From Halostagnicola sp. A-GB9-2 (GTDB taxonomy: Archaea > Halobacteriota > Halobacteria > Halobacteriales > Natrialbaceae), in NCBI RefSeq assembly GCF_030068615.1, contig NZ_JASJOC010000003.1, positions 248,001 through 312,000 on the forward strand: a stretch of 64,000 nt of DNA, written 5' to 3'. The stretch's first letter is position 1. Each line of letters begins with the position of its first letter. Made by a program: the position numbers and the translations under genes. Shown in pieces: positions 19,417 through 29,098 of this stretch. The notes under the pieces were generated by a model, which was given only the letters and a program-made list of their open reading frames with translations, searched no databases and had not been told where the DNA came from.

Positions 19417-20400
19417 ATGTCAGAACGTGTTCGAATGGGTACTAATCGACGAACATTCTTAACAGGCACCGGTGTCGCTGCAACCGTTGGACTCGCGGGT
19501 TGTATCGGGGATCTCGTTGGCAGTGACGACGACGACGTGATCGATATGGTCCTCAACCCGGCGGAGGGCGGTGTCGATATGTCCGAACAGTATGCGCAGT
19601 TTTTCCAGTACGTAGAGGACGAAGCCGATATTACAGTCGATTACAGCGAGGCCGAAAGCTACACCGCGACGGTTGCGGCCATCGAGAACGAACAGGCCGA
19701 ACTGGCCGATATTTCGCCGACCGGCGTCGTCGCCGCTCCGGATTCGATGGACATCCTCGGAATGCGCATCCAACACGGTGCCGCAGTGTATTTCTCGACA
19801 ATCGTGACGACGCCCGACAGTCCGATTGATGAACTCTCCGACATCGAAGAAGACCACGATGTTCATCTCGCCGACCAACTTTCGGTCAGTGGCGGACTCT
19901 ACCCGCTTATGATGCTCCACGAAGGTGGGTTAGATGTTGGCGACGCACCCGACGGCTCACCGGAAGACTTCGAGGTTAGCTATTCCGATCACGACACAGC
20001 ATTGAATCAACTGTTTGAACGGGAGGACGTCGTCGCAGCGGGGACCGGTGCGTTCGTTTCGTCCGAGTACCTCTCCGAGGACCAGATGTCCGACGATTTC
20101 ATGGAACACTCCGCCGAAGTCGACAATCTCGACACGGGCGACGAAGAGTTGCAGTTGCTTGCTGTTTCTGATCCGATCCCCCGCGCACCGATTGTCGCAC
20201 GGTCGAACTGGGACGACCCCGTCGTCGAAGAAATCGAAGAGGCCTTGTTGGAAGCAGAAGAAGAAGACTTAGTTGATGAAGATGCCGAGGATCCGCTCTG
20301 GTTCACTGGTGTCGAAGAAGCGACAATCGAGGATTACGAACCGATCGAAGACGCGATGGACACCCTTGATCTCGCGTTCGAAGACGTGGCTGACGAATAA
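19417..20400 (+). CDS. phnD: phosphonate/phosphite/phosphate ABC transporter substrate-binding lipoprotein
   Basis: About 327 residues. Tat signal GTNRRTFLTGTGVAATVGL is followed by the lipobox LAGCIG, so the protein is anchored outside the membrane. The mature part is a PhnD-type binding protein: MVLNPAEGGVDMSEQYAQF, VDYSEAESYTATVAAIENE with DISPTGVVAA, and RAPIVARSNWDD before the C-terminal helices. It delivers phosphonate-type ligands to PhnE. ATG 19417 starts MSERVRM; 19393 and 19435 are alternatives, the last giving MGTNRRTF directly. phnC follows after 68 bases. Confidence 0.9.
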   Translation: MSERVRMGTNRRTFLTGTGVAATVGLAGCIGDLVGSDDDDVIDMVLNPAEGGVDMSEQYAQFFQYVEDEADITVDYSEAESYTATVAAIENEQAELADISPTGVVAAPDSMDILGMRIQHGAAVYFSTIVTTPDSPIDELSDIEEDHDVHLADQLSVSGGLYPLMMLHEGGLDVGDAPDGSPEDFEVSYSDHDTALNQLFEREDVVAAGTGAFVSSEYLSEDQMSDDFMEHSAEVDNLDTGDEELQLLAVSDPIPRAPIVARSNWDDPVVEEIEEALLEAEEEDLVDEDAEDPLWFTGVEEATIEDYEPIEDAMDTLDLAFEDVADE

Positions 20401-20468
20401 TCTCTCGTCACCGCACGTATCGACTCAGCACCGCTTGATGAAACGAAGACTCTGTATGCTCACAATAG

Positions 20469-21278
20469 ATGAGTAGTATCGAAGTAAATAATCTCAGTAA
20501 ACGATTTGGCGAAACGCAAGCGTTAGACGATGTCTCGTTTACGATACCTGATGGCGAGTTCGTCGTGGTGTTGGGAACTTCCGGATCTGGTAAATCTACC
20601 CTTCTCCGGTGTATGAACGGATTGACCCAGCCCACATCAGGGGAGATCGTCATCAACGGAACTGAGATCACTCAGCCGCACCCCGACACGGCGATGATCT
20701 TTCAACAACACAATATTATCGGACAGATGAGCGCCTACTCGAACGCACTCACCGGTTCGCTCAAACGCACTGGCCTGCTCAGTAGCATTCTCAAACGAAA
20801 CGATACCGAAGACAAGTATCGCGCACTTGAGGCCCTCGAAACCGTCGGATTGCTCGACGAGGCTCAGCAAAGTGCACGCCGGATGAGTGGCGGTCAACAA
20901 CAGCGAGTCGGAATCGCCCGTGCACTCGTCCAGGAACCCGAGACGTTACTGGCTGACGAACCCGTTGCGAGTCTGGATCCCGGCAGTGCCCAACAAGTGA
21001 TGGAATACCTCCTGACAGCAACGGAAGAACACGGGCTAACGACGGCTATAAGCCTCCACCAGGTCAACCTCGCCCAGGAGTTCGGTCAACGCTTTATCGG
21101 GCTGAAACACGGCGAGCTCGTCTTCGATGGCTACAAAGACGAATTCGATCTCGATGTGATCGAACGGATCTATGAAGACGTTAACATCGATCAACTGACT
21201 GGCCTCGGCGCTCATCGGGAAGACGAAAGCGATAGCGACTCGGGAGCAACGGGGGCAACGGGGGTCGCCGACGTATGA
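20469..21278 (+). CDS. phnC: phosphonate ABC transporter ATP-binding protein
   Basis: 269 residues. Walker A is GTSGSGKSTLLRC, the Q-loop is in MIFQQHNIIGQMSAYSNAL (the PhnC-type FQQxN pattern), the signature is RRMSGGQQQRVGIARAL, Walker B is ETLLADEPVASLDP and the switch histidine is in AISLHQVNLA. It energises uptake through PhnE. The last 30 residues are an acidic Asp/Ser and Gly/Ala/Thr tail not needed by the family. Its stop overlaps the phnE start (ATGA). Confidence 0.93.
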   Translation: MSSIEVNNLSKRFGETQALDDVSFTIPDGEFVVVLGTSGSGKSTLLRCMNGLTQPTSGEIVINGTEITQPHPDTAMIFQQHNIIGQMSAYSNALTGSLKRTGLLSSILKRNDTEDKYRALEALETVGLLDEAQQSARRMSGGQQQRVGIARALVQEPETLLADEPVASLDPGSAQQVMEYLLTATEEHGLTTAISLHQVNLAQEFGQRFIGLKHGELVFDGYKDEFDLDVIERIYEDVNIDQLTGLGAHREDESDSDSGATGATGVADV

Positions 21279-22234
21279 GCACGGACACAGAACAGCCTTC
21301 AGAAACGGTTTCACCTGCCGTCGAAGAAAAGCTCAAATCTATTCAACGCGCTCGGCGGCGTCGTTGGATTTTTGCAGGCGGGGCCCTCGGAATCTTGCTA
21401 TTCGCGTTTAATTACGCGTTGACGATGGTCGGATTTTCGATCCACGAGCTTTTCTACTACGCACCGTTTTTCGCTGAAGCGCTTGATGAGTACTTTCCGC
21501 GAACGACCTACTTCGGGTTTTTGCCGTTTATCGACTTCATGCAGTACGTCGATTTCATCGTCGAACAGAACCTCTTCCACGAGGCCGGCATCACGCTCGC
21601 GATCGGATTCGGCGGCACCATTCTTGGCTTCCCGTTAGCCCTGCTGTTTGCAGTGCTCGGATCGGGTCGAGTGACGCCGTTCCCGTTTAACTTCCTGTTC
21701 CGCGGTATGATGTCGTCGATCCGCGCGATCCCAGCGCTCGTCTGGGCGCTGATCTACGTCCCGCTCGGTGGCGTTTCGCCGTTCACGGCGACACTCGCAG
21801 TTGCGACGGATACGGTCGGAAATCTGGGTCGCTTGTTCACGGACGAACTCGAGGAGATCGAAGACGGTCCGATCGAGGCCATCCGTACCACGGGTGCCGG
21901 CCGGATTCAAGTGATCGTCTTCGGGATGCTCTCGCAGGTGTACACGCCGTTCATTGCGTGGACGTTGTACATCTTCGAGATCAACATCCGAATCGCCGTC
22001 ACGCTGGGTATCATCGGCGGTGGCGGTATCGGGCTCATATTGAACACCCAACAGCGATTGTTCGCCTACACCGAGATGATGGCGACGATCCTCGTGATCC
22101 TGCTGTTGATCATCACTGTCGAAATAATCAGCCAGCGAACCCGGTCGTACATTCGAGAAGGCGACGAAGCGATGGGAATCGTGGAATTGCTGAAGGGGTT
22201 CCCCAAACGGATGGCGGAGTCGCTCGCGAAGTAA
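21275..22234 (+). CDS. phnE: phosphonate ABC transporter permease
   Basis: 319 residues, an integral membrane protein. A basic N-terminal segment is followed by the first helix FAGGALGILLFAFNYAL, and further helices include LAIGFGGTILGFPLALLFAVL and ILVILLLIITVEIIS. The permease EAA loop is recognisable as EEIEDGPIEAIRTTGAGRIQVIVFG. One permease gene would form a homodimer. It shares four bases with phnC, so phnDCE is one operon; no phosphonate-degrading enzymes follow, so the transporter may serve phosphate or phosphite supply. Confidence 0.92.
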   Translation: MSTDTEQPSETVSPAVEEKLKSIQRARRRRWIFAGGALGILLFAFNYALTMVGFSIHELFYYAPFFAEALDEYFPRTTYFGFLPFIDFMQYVDFIVEQNLFHEAGITLAIGFGGTILGFPLALLFAVLGSGRVTPFPFNFLFRGMMSSIRAIPALVWALIYVPLGGVSPFTATLAVATDTVGNLGRLFTDELEEIEDGPIEAIRTTGAGRIQVIVFGMLSQVYTPFIAWTLYIFEINIRIAVTLGIIGGGGIGLILNTQQRLFAYTEMMATILVILLLIITVEIISQRTRSYIREGDEAMGIVELLKGFPKRMAESLAK

Positions 22235-22493
22235 CGACGGCCACCTATTGCTCACGGATCGATCGAGTTTTCGCTGACGTCACGAGAGAGCTATCCTTCC
22301 CGGTGGTCGGTATCGGGAGTGTATGGAGACCAGTTCACGCTCGAGGCACTCGCAGACGGCTTTAGCGTCTAATGCGGTTTCCGAGATCATGTGACAGACG
22401 GCGTACAATGAGTGCTAAGACAACGGTACTCGATTTTCCGTAATCGATTGTTCGAAGAGTAACGCACTTGCCTTCCCACACGAATCTACGGTT

Positions 22494-23156
22494 ATGAGCA
22501 CGATGCCATCGCCGCCCGAGGAGGAACTCGCCTCGGTCGTCGTCGTCGACTACGGCCTGGGGAACCTCCGGAGCGTTACCCGCGGATTAGAGCGTGCGGG
22601 TGCGGCCGTCGAGATCACCGACGACCCAGAGGCCTTCGAGGCCGCCGACGGAGTCGTCCTCCCCGGCGTCGGCGCATTTCGGGAGGGCGTTGAGAACGCC
22701 GATTCGATCCGCGAGGATCTCCTCGCGGTCGCCGAACGCGGTCAGCCGCTCTTCGGAATCTGTCTCGGAATGCAGATGCTTCTCACCTCGAGCGAGGAGG
22801 GCGAAACCGACGGCGACGCCGCGGTCGAGGGTCTGGATTTGATTCCCGGAACGAACATTCGCTTCGATAACGGACAAAAAGTACCCCACATGGGCTGGAA
22901 CGAACTCTCGATCGAGCGAGATCACCCGCTGGTTGAGGGCGTCGATGGGGAGTACGCCTACTTCGTCCACTCCTATTATGCCGTTCCGGACGCGGCGAAC
23001 GCGATCGTCGCCTCGACCGACTACGAACAGGAGTTCCCCTCGATCGTCGCGAACGAGGACGGAACCGTCTTCGGGACGCAGTTCCACCCAGAAAAGAGCG
23101 GCGAGACGGGACTGCAGATTCTGCGGAATTTCGTCGAAATCTGCGCCGAGGATTGA
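22494..23156 (+). CDS. hisH: imidazole glycerol phosphate synthase glutaminase subunit
   Basis: 220 residues, class I glutamine amidotransferase. The oxyanion/nucleophile loop is PLFGICLGMQMLL (catalytic Cys), with the dyad His in GTQFHPEKSGE and the following Glu. VVDYGLGNLRSVTRGLERAG and VLPGVGAFREG are HisH-specific. It releases ammonia for HisF in histidine biosynthesis; hisF is not in this window. The first dozen residues are an extra acidic leader. About 260 bases upstream contain no gene. Confidence 0.95.
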   Translation: MSTMPSPPEEELASVVVVDYGLGNLRSVTRGLERAGAAVEITDDPEAFEAADGVVLPGVGAFREGVENADSIREDLLAVAERGQPLFGICLGMQMLLTSSEEGETDGDAAVEGLDLIPGTNIRFDNGQKVPHMGWNELSIERDHPLVEGVDGEYAYFVHSYYAVPDAANAIVASTDYEQEFPSIVANEDGTVFGTQFHPEKSGETGLQILRNFVEICAED

Positions 23157-23183
23157 CGACTCGTCCGTCTTTCGTTCTCGAGT

Positions 23184-23540
23184 TTACAAAAATTCCCGAA
23201 CTTCTGAGTACCACATATCGTGGTAATCGACGTGGCCGACGCGCCGGGCGATGGCGACCGCAAGCGCGTGCCAGCAGAGGTCGGTCGGATCGTCGTTATC
23301 GAGGTTATACTCGCTGTCCTTGCACGTACAGCCTCGGCCCTCGACGATGTACTCGTCGTCGTAGCCGACGACGATCGTGAAATCCTGGTAGGATTTCACT
23401 CGCCGCTCCCCGACGGCTTCGATGGCGCGGACCCCGCGGTCGTCGTGCAGCCTCGTGATCTGCTCGACGATGTCGGGCGTGAGCTGTCCCGACTCCTCGA
23501 GCCGGGCTTCCCACTCTTCGACGGGGTTCGAATCGGACAC
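23184..23540 (-). CDS. SWIM zinc-finger protein
   Basis: 118 residues from a GTG start: VSDSNPVEEWEARLEESG. A helical N-terminus (PDIVEQITRLHDDRGVRAIEAVGE) is followed by a strand pair and the SWIM motif EGRGCTCKDSEYNLD with DLCWHALAV, that is C-x-C-xn-C-x-H. SWIM domains bind DNA or protein partners; small haloarchaeal SWIM proteins have unknown roles. GTG at 23540 is chosen because sequence upstream in the frame loses haloarchaeal character and overlaps the trm1 promoter. Divergent from trm1 with about 180 bases between. Confidence 0.8.
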   Translation of the reverse strand: MSDSNPVEEWEARLEESGQLTPDIVEQITRLHDDRGVRAIEAVGERRVKSYQDFTIVVGYDDEYIVEGRGCTCKDSEYNLDNDDPTDLCWHALAVAIARRVGHVDYHDMWYSEVREFL

Positions 23541-23718
23541 GACCGAACCTCTCTTCCGAACTGTAAAATCCGTTTGGTTGTCGTGGCGTTTCGTCCGGTG
23601 CGAAGATCCCGGAGCACCCCGAGAACGGGTACAGGTATTCGAGAGCAGTTCTCTCCGTGTACGAACGCCACTCGAGTCAGACCACGCCGTTTTTCGCCCC
23701 GCTCTACGGAGTACGGAT

Positions 23719-24837
23719 ATGCGCGTCACGGAGGGAAACGTCGAACTCGAGGTACCCGGCGAACAAACGGAGGGGTTCGAGGAGTCGGTCTTTTATAACC
23801 CGCGCCAGGAAATGAACCGCGACCTGACGATCGCGACGCTCCGTGCCTTTCGCGGACGCGAACCGCGAGCCGAGACGTACTTCGATGCGATGACCGCGAG
23901 CGGCGTCCGCGGCGTCCGCGCGGCTCGAGACGGATGGGACGTTACGTGCTGTGATATCGACCCCGAAGCCGTGTCGCTCGCTCGGGAGAATTTCGAGCGA
24001 AACGACTGCGAGGCGACTGTCGAACGGGCCAACGCCAACGCCCTGATGCACGAGTCGATGTTTGACGTGATCGACCTCGACCCGTTCGGAACGCCAATGC
24101 CCTTCGCCGACGCGGCCTTCGCGAACTGTCACAACCTCGTCTGTGTCACCGCGACCGATACCGCACCGCTGTGTGGTGCCCACCTCAACAGCGGGATGCG
24201 GTCCTACAGCTCCGTGCCGCGAAACACCGACTATCACACCGAGATGGGCGTTCGGACGCTCCTCTCTGCGCTCGCTCGAAGCGGTGCTCGCTTCGACGTC
24301 GGCGTCACCCCAATCTTGACCCACGCGACGAGTCACTACGTTCGCACGTACCTCGAGCTCGACCGGAAATCGACCGCCGCGGATCGCGCGCTCGAGGAAC
24401 TCGGCTATCTCTCTCACTGCGAGGACTGTCTCCACCGCGAAGCGTCCGCAGGACTGATCGCGGAGCCGCTCGAGCGGTGTCCCAACTGCGGCGGCGAGCG
24501 AATCCTCGTCGCTGGACCGATCTGGCTCGGTGCGATTCAGGATGACGAATTCCTCGAGGCGGTCCGCGGAGAGCTCACCGACGAGTTCGAGACCGCAGAG
24601 ACCGCTCGGGAGTTACTCCGCACGCTCGAGGCCGAACTCGAGGAGCCGACCCACTACGATCAACACAAACTGTGCAAAAACTGGGGGCTTCCGGCGAACG
24701 CGATGGACGACTTCCTCGCGGATCTTCGTGATGCGGGGTATCGAACGTCGAAGACCCACTACGGCGGAACGACGTTCAAGTCCGACGCGACCGTCGAGGA
24801 GATTTTCGACGCGACTGCGGCGTCGCTCGTGGAGTAG
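23719..24837 (+). CDS. trm1: tRNA (guanine26-N2)-dimethyltransferase Trm1
   Basis: 372 residues. It dimethylates G26 of tRNA using S-adenosylmethionine. Seen are the N-terminal block FYNPRQEMNRDLTIATLRAF, motif I FDAMTASGVRGVRAA, DVTCCDIDPEAVSLA, motif IV VIDLDPFGTPMPFADAA, and the C-terminal zinc-binding cysteines HCEDCLH and RCPNCGGE. THYDQHKLCKNWGLPA is the Trm1 C-terminal signature. ATG at 23719 gives MRVTEGNVELEVPGE, the usual start; the frame is open further upstream through the neighbouring antisense gene. Confidence 0.96.
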   Translation: MRVTEGNVELEVPGEQTEGFEESVFYNPRQEMNRDLTIATLRAFRGREPRAETYFDAMTASGVRGVRAARDGWDVTCCDIDPEAVSLARENFERNDCEATVERANANALMHESMFDVIDLDPFGTPMPFADAAFANCHNLVCVTATDTAPLCGAHLNSGMRSYSSVPRNTDYHTEMGVRTLLSALARSGARFDVGVTPILTHATSHYVRTYLELDRKSTAADRALEELGYLSHCEDCLHREASAGLIAEPLERCPNCGGERILVAGPIWLGAIQDDEFLEAVRGELTDEFETAETARELLRTLEAELEEPTHYDQHKLCKNWGLPANAMDDFLADLRDAGYRTSKTHYGGTTFKSDATVEEIFDATAASLVE

Positions 24838-24903
24838 CCCGAACAGTTGCGGTGCTATCGTTCTCGATCTGTGTCGAAGAAATTCTCAGATAATCGAATT
24901 GCG

Positions 24904-25104
24904 TTAGTTTCCGTCCGCGTAGAGGCGAACAAGACCGCACTCCGGGCACCGGACCGATTCGACAGCTGTCGACGTACTCATTCCGACCTTCTCGAGGACG
25001 GCACTCCCGTCGTCGGAATCGGCGGTGAGCGCCCCGCCGCTCTCTGACTGGATCGCCGTTTCCTCCATCGTCACGCGGCAGTCAGGGCAGTGATATTCGG
25101 CCAT
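24904..25104 (-). CDS. small zinc-ribbon protein
   Basis: 66 residues starting MAEYHCPDCRVTMEE and ending VRCPECGLVRLYADGN. Two CxxC pairs some 45 residues apart would bind one zinc, with a variable Ser/Asp-rich middle. No enzymatic domain. Convergent with trm1 and divergent from the BrkB-type gene. Confidence 0.7.
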   Translation of the reverse strand: MAEYHCPDCRVTMEETAIQSESGGALTADSDDGSAVLEKVGMSTSTAVESVRCPECGLVRLYADGN

Positions 25105-25176
25105 ACACGAACGGTCGAAATGATATGACAAAAAAGTATCTATAGAAACACTTCGGGCCGCTCGAGGTGGCGATAT

Positions 25177-26475
25177 TTGCCTCTCGGTCACGACTGGGTA
25201 CACGTGATCGATTACAGACGACTGTTCGAGGTGGGTCGACGAGTGATCAATCTCGCGCGCACCGAACAGTTGACACTGTTAGCCGCCGGTGTCGCCTTTT
25301 ACGGGTTCATTTCGCTCGTGCCGTTGACGTTGCTCGCGCTCGCGCTCGCGGTGACGATCGGCGGCGAAGCACTAGCGAACTACGTCTCGACGGCGGTTAG
25401 TGACGTCCTTACGCCGTCGGCACAGGAACTGCTCGCGGAGACGCTCGTCGACCAGACCGGGGTTCGAAGCGCGACCGTCGTCGGTGCGCTGGGATTGCTC
25501 TGGGGTTCGAGCCGGGTCCTGCGCGGACTCGATCGGGCGTTCTCGAAGATTTACGGAACTGCCGCTTCAAAATCCCTCGTGGATACGTTCTGGGATGCCT
25601 TGCTCGTCGCAGCCGCTGTTACGGGCGGGCTCACGGTCGTCGCGATCGTCGAAGGGGTGATCGCGTTCGTTCCGTTCGTCGGCGTCGCGGTAGTCGGTCC
25701 ACTTCTGGTCTTGTCCGGCCTGTTCGCCGCGTTTCTTCCGATGTTCTTTATCTTTCCGGGCGTCGATATCAAACTCCGCGAAGCGGTCCCTGGAACCGTC
25801 GTCGCTTCGATCGGCTGGTTTCTCCTGAGCCGAACGTTTTCGTTGTACGCCGGGTTCGTGGACGACTACGCCGTCTACGGCGTGTTAGGTGTGGTGTTGC
25901 TCGTTCTCATTTGGCTCTACATCGGCTCGATTATCATCATCTTCGGCGCGGTCTTGAACGCCGTCCTTGCGGGTCGTGATACGGATCGGCAGCTACAAAG
26001 TCCCGGCGTGCGACAGGTTTCGACAGAAGCGATGACCGACGACGCCACGGGTGCCGACGGAGATCGATCGGAAGACCGCAAGAGCGCCCGCACGCGGGAC
26101 AGATCCGACGATCCGGAAGCGCTCAGAGAAGAAATCGAGCGACTTCGCGATCGCCTCGAGTCGTTCGAGGAAGATGTCGACCAGCGGACGGTCCAGCGTG
26201 ACTCCCTTGAAGGAGAACTCAAACGCTACGTCCGGAAACGAGTGCGTCGGGGGCACCTGGTTGGCTGGGGGCCGTATCTCGTCTTGCTCTACGGAACGGC
26301 CATGGCGATTGCGGCGTTTTACTTCCTCGAGGGCGGCTGGGCCATTCTAGCCATGTTCGTCGTCTGGACGTCGACGCTCGGCGTCTACGTCTTGATGGTG
26401 TTATTCGGCACCGGGATCTCGATTCTCGGGATCCCTGGCCGAATACGCAACCGAATCGGCGAGTGGCGGTCCTGA
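25177..26475 (+). CDS. YihY/BrkB-family membrane protein with extra C-terminal module
   Basis: About 432 residues. Residues 25-280 are a YihY/BrkB domain with six membrane helices: LLAAGVAFYGFISLVPLTLL, the conserved LWGSSRVLRGLDRAF loop, and AVYGVLGVVLLVLIWLYIGS. After residue 285 comes an acidic linker, then a coiled coil (PEALREEIERLRDRLESFEE) and two further helices (YLVLLYGTAMAIAAFYF; ILAMFVVWTSTLGVYVLMV). The family was once called RNase BN in error; its function is probably transport-like but unproven. The start is uncertain: TTG 25177 or GTG 25204 (VIDYRRLFEVG). Confidence 0.85.
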   Translation: MPLGHDWVHVIDYRRLFEVGRRVINLARTEQLTLLAAGVAFYGFISLVPLTLLALALAVTIGGEALANYVSTAVSDVLTPSAQELLAETLVDQTGVRSATVVGALGLLWGSSRVLRGLDRAFSKIYGTAASKSLVDTFWDALLVAAAVTGGLTVVAIVEGVIAFVPFVGVAVVGPLLVLSGLFAAFLPMFFIFPGVDIKLREAVPGTVVASIGWFLLSRTFSLYAGFVDDYAVYGVLGVVLLVLIWLYIGSIIIIFGAVLNAVLAGRDTDRQLQSPGVRQVSTEAMTDDATGADGDRSEDRKSARTRDRSDDPEALREEIERLRDRLESFEEDVDQRTVQRDSLEGELKRYVRKRVRRGHLVGWGPYLVLLYGTAMAIAAFYFLEGGWAILAMFVVWTSTLGVYVLMVLFGTGISILGIPGRIRNRIGEWRS

Positions 26476-26555
26476 AGGTACCGAGTTCTCGACGGATGCT
26501 CTGACTGAGAAACCCACCGAAAGTTATAGTGTTCCAAGGTGTGTCCGGTGAGAAC

Positions 26556-27476
26556 ATGCTCTTCGAATCGGCGTCCGTCGAAGCCGTGCAGAACGCCTTC
26601 CCGGAGTGGATGGCCTTTCTCTTCGCGTTTCTCTCCTATCTCGGTAGTGTCTGGTTCGTCGCACCCACCGTCATCCTCGCGTACTGGCTCGTCGACCGCC
26701 ATCGGTTCGCGCCGTGGCTAGGGATCGTCATAGGTGGCTACGCGATCATGGTTGGTTTGAAAGGCTATTTCACCGTTGAGCGGCCGGGTGTCGGTCCGAC
26801 GATCGCTCCCGAGAGCCTCCCGCCCGTTCTCTCACATCTCTACGCTCCTGCGGTCGAAGTCGGAACAACGAGTTTCCCCAGCGGACACGCTATCGCAGGA
26901 ACGGTGATCTGGACGATGCTCGTCCTCGAGACCGATCTCGGTTCCAAGCGGGCTCGATACGCGGCCGGGGCCGTGGTGATCTCTCTCGTCGGATTCTCGA
27001 GGATCGGAGTCGGTCTTCACTACCCGATCGACGTAGCTGTCGGGACGGGAGTCGCACTCGCGTACCTGCTCGCCGTCCTCTCGGTTACACGGCGACTCGC
27101 CGATCGCGGGCCGCACGCGGCGACAACCGGCGTCTTCGTGACCGTGGCCGCGATTTCGGTCTGTTCGCTGCTCGTCGGGAACCGGCTGGACGCGGCGGCC
27201 CTTCTCGGTGGGGCGATCGGTTCGTTGGTCGTCTGGCAGTACGTGCCACCAGCCCGAACCGGGTGGTCGATGACGATACGGACCGTCGCGCAACTGCTCA
27301 TCGGACTGTCGGTGCTGGGTGCCGCCGCGGGACTCCTGATCCTGTTCGAGAGCTATCTCGTCTGGTTCCTCGTCGGACTCGTCGCTGGAGGAATCGTTCT
27401 GGCGTTACCGCAGTTCGGTACGGATGGTGCCGCCGCATCGACGAACGCGAACGGGTCCCCAGGGACGATACGATAG
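26556..27476 (+). CDS. PAP2-family membrane phosphatase
   Basis: 306 residues. The three phosphatase motifs are KGYFTVERPG (K-x6-RP), FPSGHAIAGT and SRIGVGLHYPIDVAVG (SR-x5-H-x3-D). About eight hydrophobic segments surround them, placing the active site near the outer face. Likely substrates are lipid phosphates such as prenyl diphosphates or phosphatidates, not determined. ATG 26556 is preferred over GTG 26529 because GGTGAG lies just upstream. Its end is convergent with glnA. Confidence 0.88.
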   Translation: MLFESASVEAVQNAFPEWMAFLFAFLSYLGSVWFVAPTVILAYWLVDRHRFAPWLGIVIGGYAIMVGLKGYFTVERPGVGPTIAPESLPPVLSHLYAPAVEVGTTSFPSGHAIAGTVIWTMLVLETDLGSKRARYAAGAVVISLVGFSRIGVGLHYPIDVAVGTGVALAYLLAVLSVTRRLADRGPHAATTGVFVTVAAISVCSLLVGNRLDAAALLGGAIGSLVVWQYVPPARTGWSMTIRTVAQLLIGLSVLGAAAGLLILFESYLVWFLVGLVAGGIVLALPQFGTDGAAASTNANGSPGTIR

Positions 27477-27616
27477 TCTGGCCCCAATTCGATAGCCGGA
27501 GCCGATTCGAGGGAATCGTCGATGTAACTCATCAGCTGAAAAACGAAAAGGAAGAATATAGACAGCAAGCGGCCACAGTAGCTGGTTTGAAGCCGCCAAC
27601 GACCGGTTCGACGGTC

Positions 27617-28972
27617 TTAGAACGTCTCGAGGTACCGGTCGAGTTCCCACTGGGAGACGTCGACGAGGTACTCCTTGAATTCCTGGCTCTTGGCTTCGAC
27701 GAACTTCGGTCCGATGTGATCGCCGAGGGCGTTGTAGATGACCTCGTCCTCCTCGAGCGCGTCGACGGCTTCGCCGAGGTTCGTTGGGAGCGTTTCGATA
27801 CCGTACTCTTCTCGTTTCTCCTCGTCGAAGTCGTAGATGTTCTCTCGAACTGGATCCGGACACTCGAGTCCCTTTTCGATCCCTTCGAGGCCGGCGTGGA
27901 TGAGCGCGGCGAACGCGAGATACGCGTTACACGATGGGTCGGGGAACCGAGCCTCGACACGCGAGGCGGCTGGGACGCGTGCGGCTGGCTTCCGGATCAG
28001 TGCCGAGCGGTTGCGGTCGGACCAGGCGACGTAGACGGGTGCTTCGTAGCCGGGCACGAGCCGTTTGTAGCTATTTACAGTAGGGTTCGAGACGGCCGTG
28101 ATCGCCGGTGCGTGCTCGAGGATACCGGCGGTGAAAGCGTGGGCTTCCTCCGAAAGGTCGAACTCGTCGTCGCCGTCGTGGAACGCGTTCTCACCGTCCT
28201 CGGTGAACAGCGAGAGGTGCGTGTGCATACCCGAGCCGTTGATCTTCGGAATCGGCTTTGGCATGAACGTCGCGTGCAGGTCGTGTTCGGCGGCGATTGC
28301 GCGAACGACGGTTCGGAACGTTCCGACGTTGTCGGCTGTCGAGAGGGCGTCGTCGTACTCGAAGTTAATCTCGTGTTGGCCCTGTGCGACCTCGTGGTGA
28401 CTTGCTTCGATTTCGAAGCCCATGTCTTCGAGGCCGTAGATGATGTCGCGTCGGACATCGCTCGCGAGGTCTTTCGGTGCGAGGTCGAAGTAGCCGCCGG
28501 CATCGTTCGTTTTCGTCGTCGCACGTCCGTCCTCGTCCTCTTCGAACAGGAAGAACTCAGGTTCCGGTGCAGCGTTGACGGTGTAGCCCATCTCGTCTGC
28601 ACGCTCAAGCGCTTGCTTGAGTACGTAGCGTGGGTCTCCCTCGAACGGCTCGCCCGTCGACGTGTTGTACACGTCACAGATCATTCGGGCGGACGCGCTC
28701 TCTTCGCTATCTCTCCACGGGAGAATCGCAAACGTGTCCGGATCGGGGACGAGGCGCATGTCCGATTCCTGGATGCGAACGAAGCCCTCGATCGAGGAGC
28801 CGTCGAAGTAGATACCGTCGGTGAACGCCTTCTCGGCCTGACGGGCCGGAACGGAGACGTTTTTGACGGTGCCGAGGATGTCGGTAAACTGGAGACGAAG
28901 GAAGTCGACATCCTTCGTTTCGATCTCGTCCAATACGTCCTGTTCTGCAGATGTGATGTTTCCGCTTGTCAT
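27617..28972 (-). CDS. glnA: glutamine synthetase type I
   Basis: 451 residues, full length. It makes glutamine from glutamate and ammonia with ATP. Visible are the N-terminal beta-grasp [18 protein letters not shown], the metal-binding [10 protein letters not shown]-like loop ([13 protein letters not shown]), [25 protein letters not shown], the [18 protein letters not shown] latch region and [18 protein letters not shown]. No adenylylation-type regulation is evident from sequence. It is divergent from an Lrp/AsnC gene; the same arrangement is known in other haloarchaea, where Lrp-type proteins affect glnA. Confidence 0.97.
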   Translation of the reverse strand: MTSGNITSAEQDVLDEIETKDVDFLRLQFTDILGTVKNVSVPARQAEKAFTDGIYFDGSSIEGFVRIQESDMRLVPDPDTFAILPWRDSEESASARMICDVYNTSTGEPFEGDPRYVLKQALERADEMGYTVNAAPEPEFFLFEEDEDGRATTKTNDAGGYFDLAPKDLASDVRRDIIYGLEDMGFEIEASHHEVAQGQHEINFEYDDALSTADNVGTFRTVVRAIAAEHDLHATFMPKPIPKINGSGMHTHLSLFTEDGENAFHDGDDEFDLSEEAHAFTAGILEHAPAITAVSNPTVNSYKRLVPGYEAPVYVAWSDRNRSALIRKPAARVPAASRVEARFPDPSCNAYLAFAALIHAGLEGIEKGLECPDPVRENIYDFDEEKREEYGIETLPTNLGEAVDALEEDEVIYNALGDHIGPKFVEAKSQEFKEYLVDVSQWELDRYLETF

Positions 28973-29098
28973 CTTTCTCGTCGTCCTATCCGATGATCCC
29001 TACTACTAAAACCCTACTGTATCGAGCAAATCTTCTACTCTCCCGAGGAAATTGGATATTCGTAAAGTTCTAATGTGATGGGCGAGTGGGTTGATGTG

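Noticed and set aside
27263-28996. 577-codon plus-strand frame over glnA
   Set aside because: Antisense of glnA; composition is that of a mirrored coding frame.
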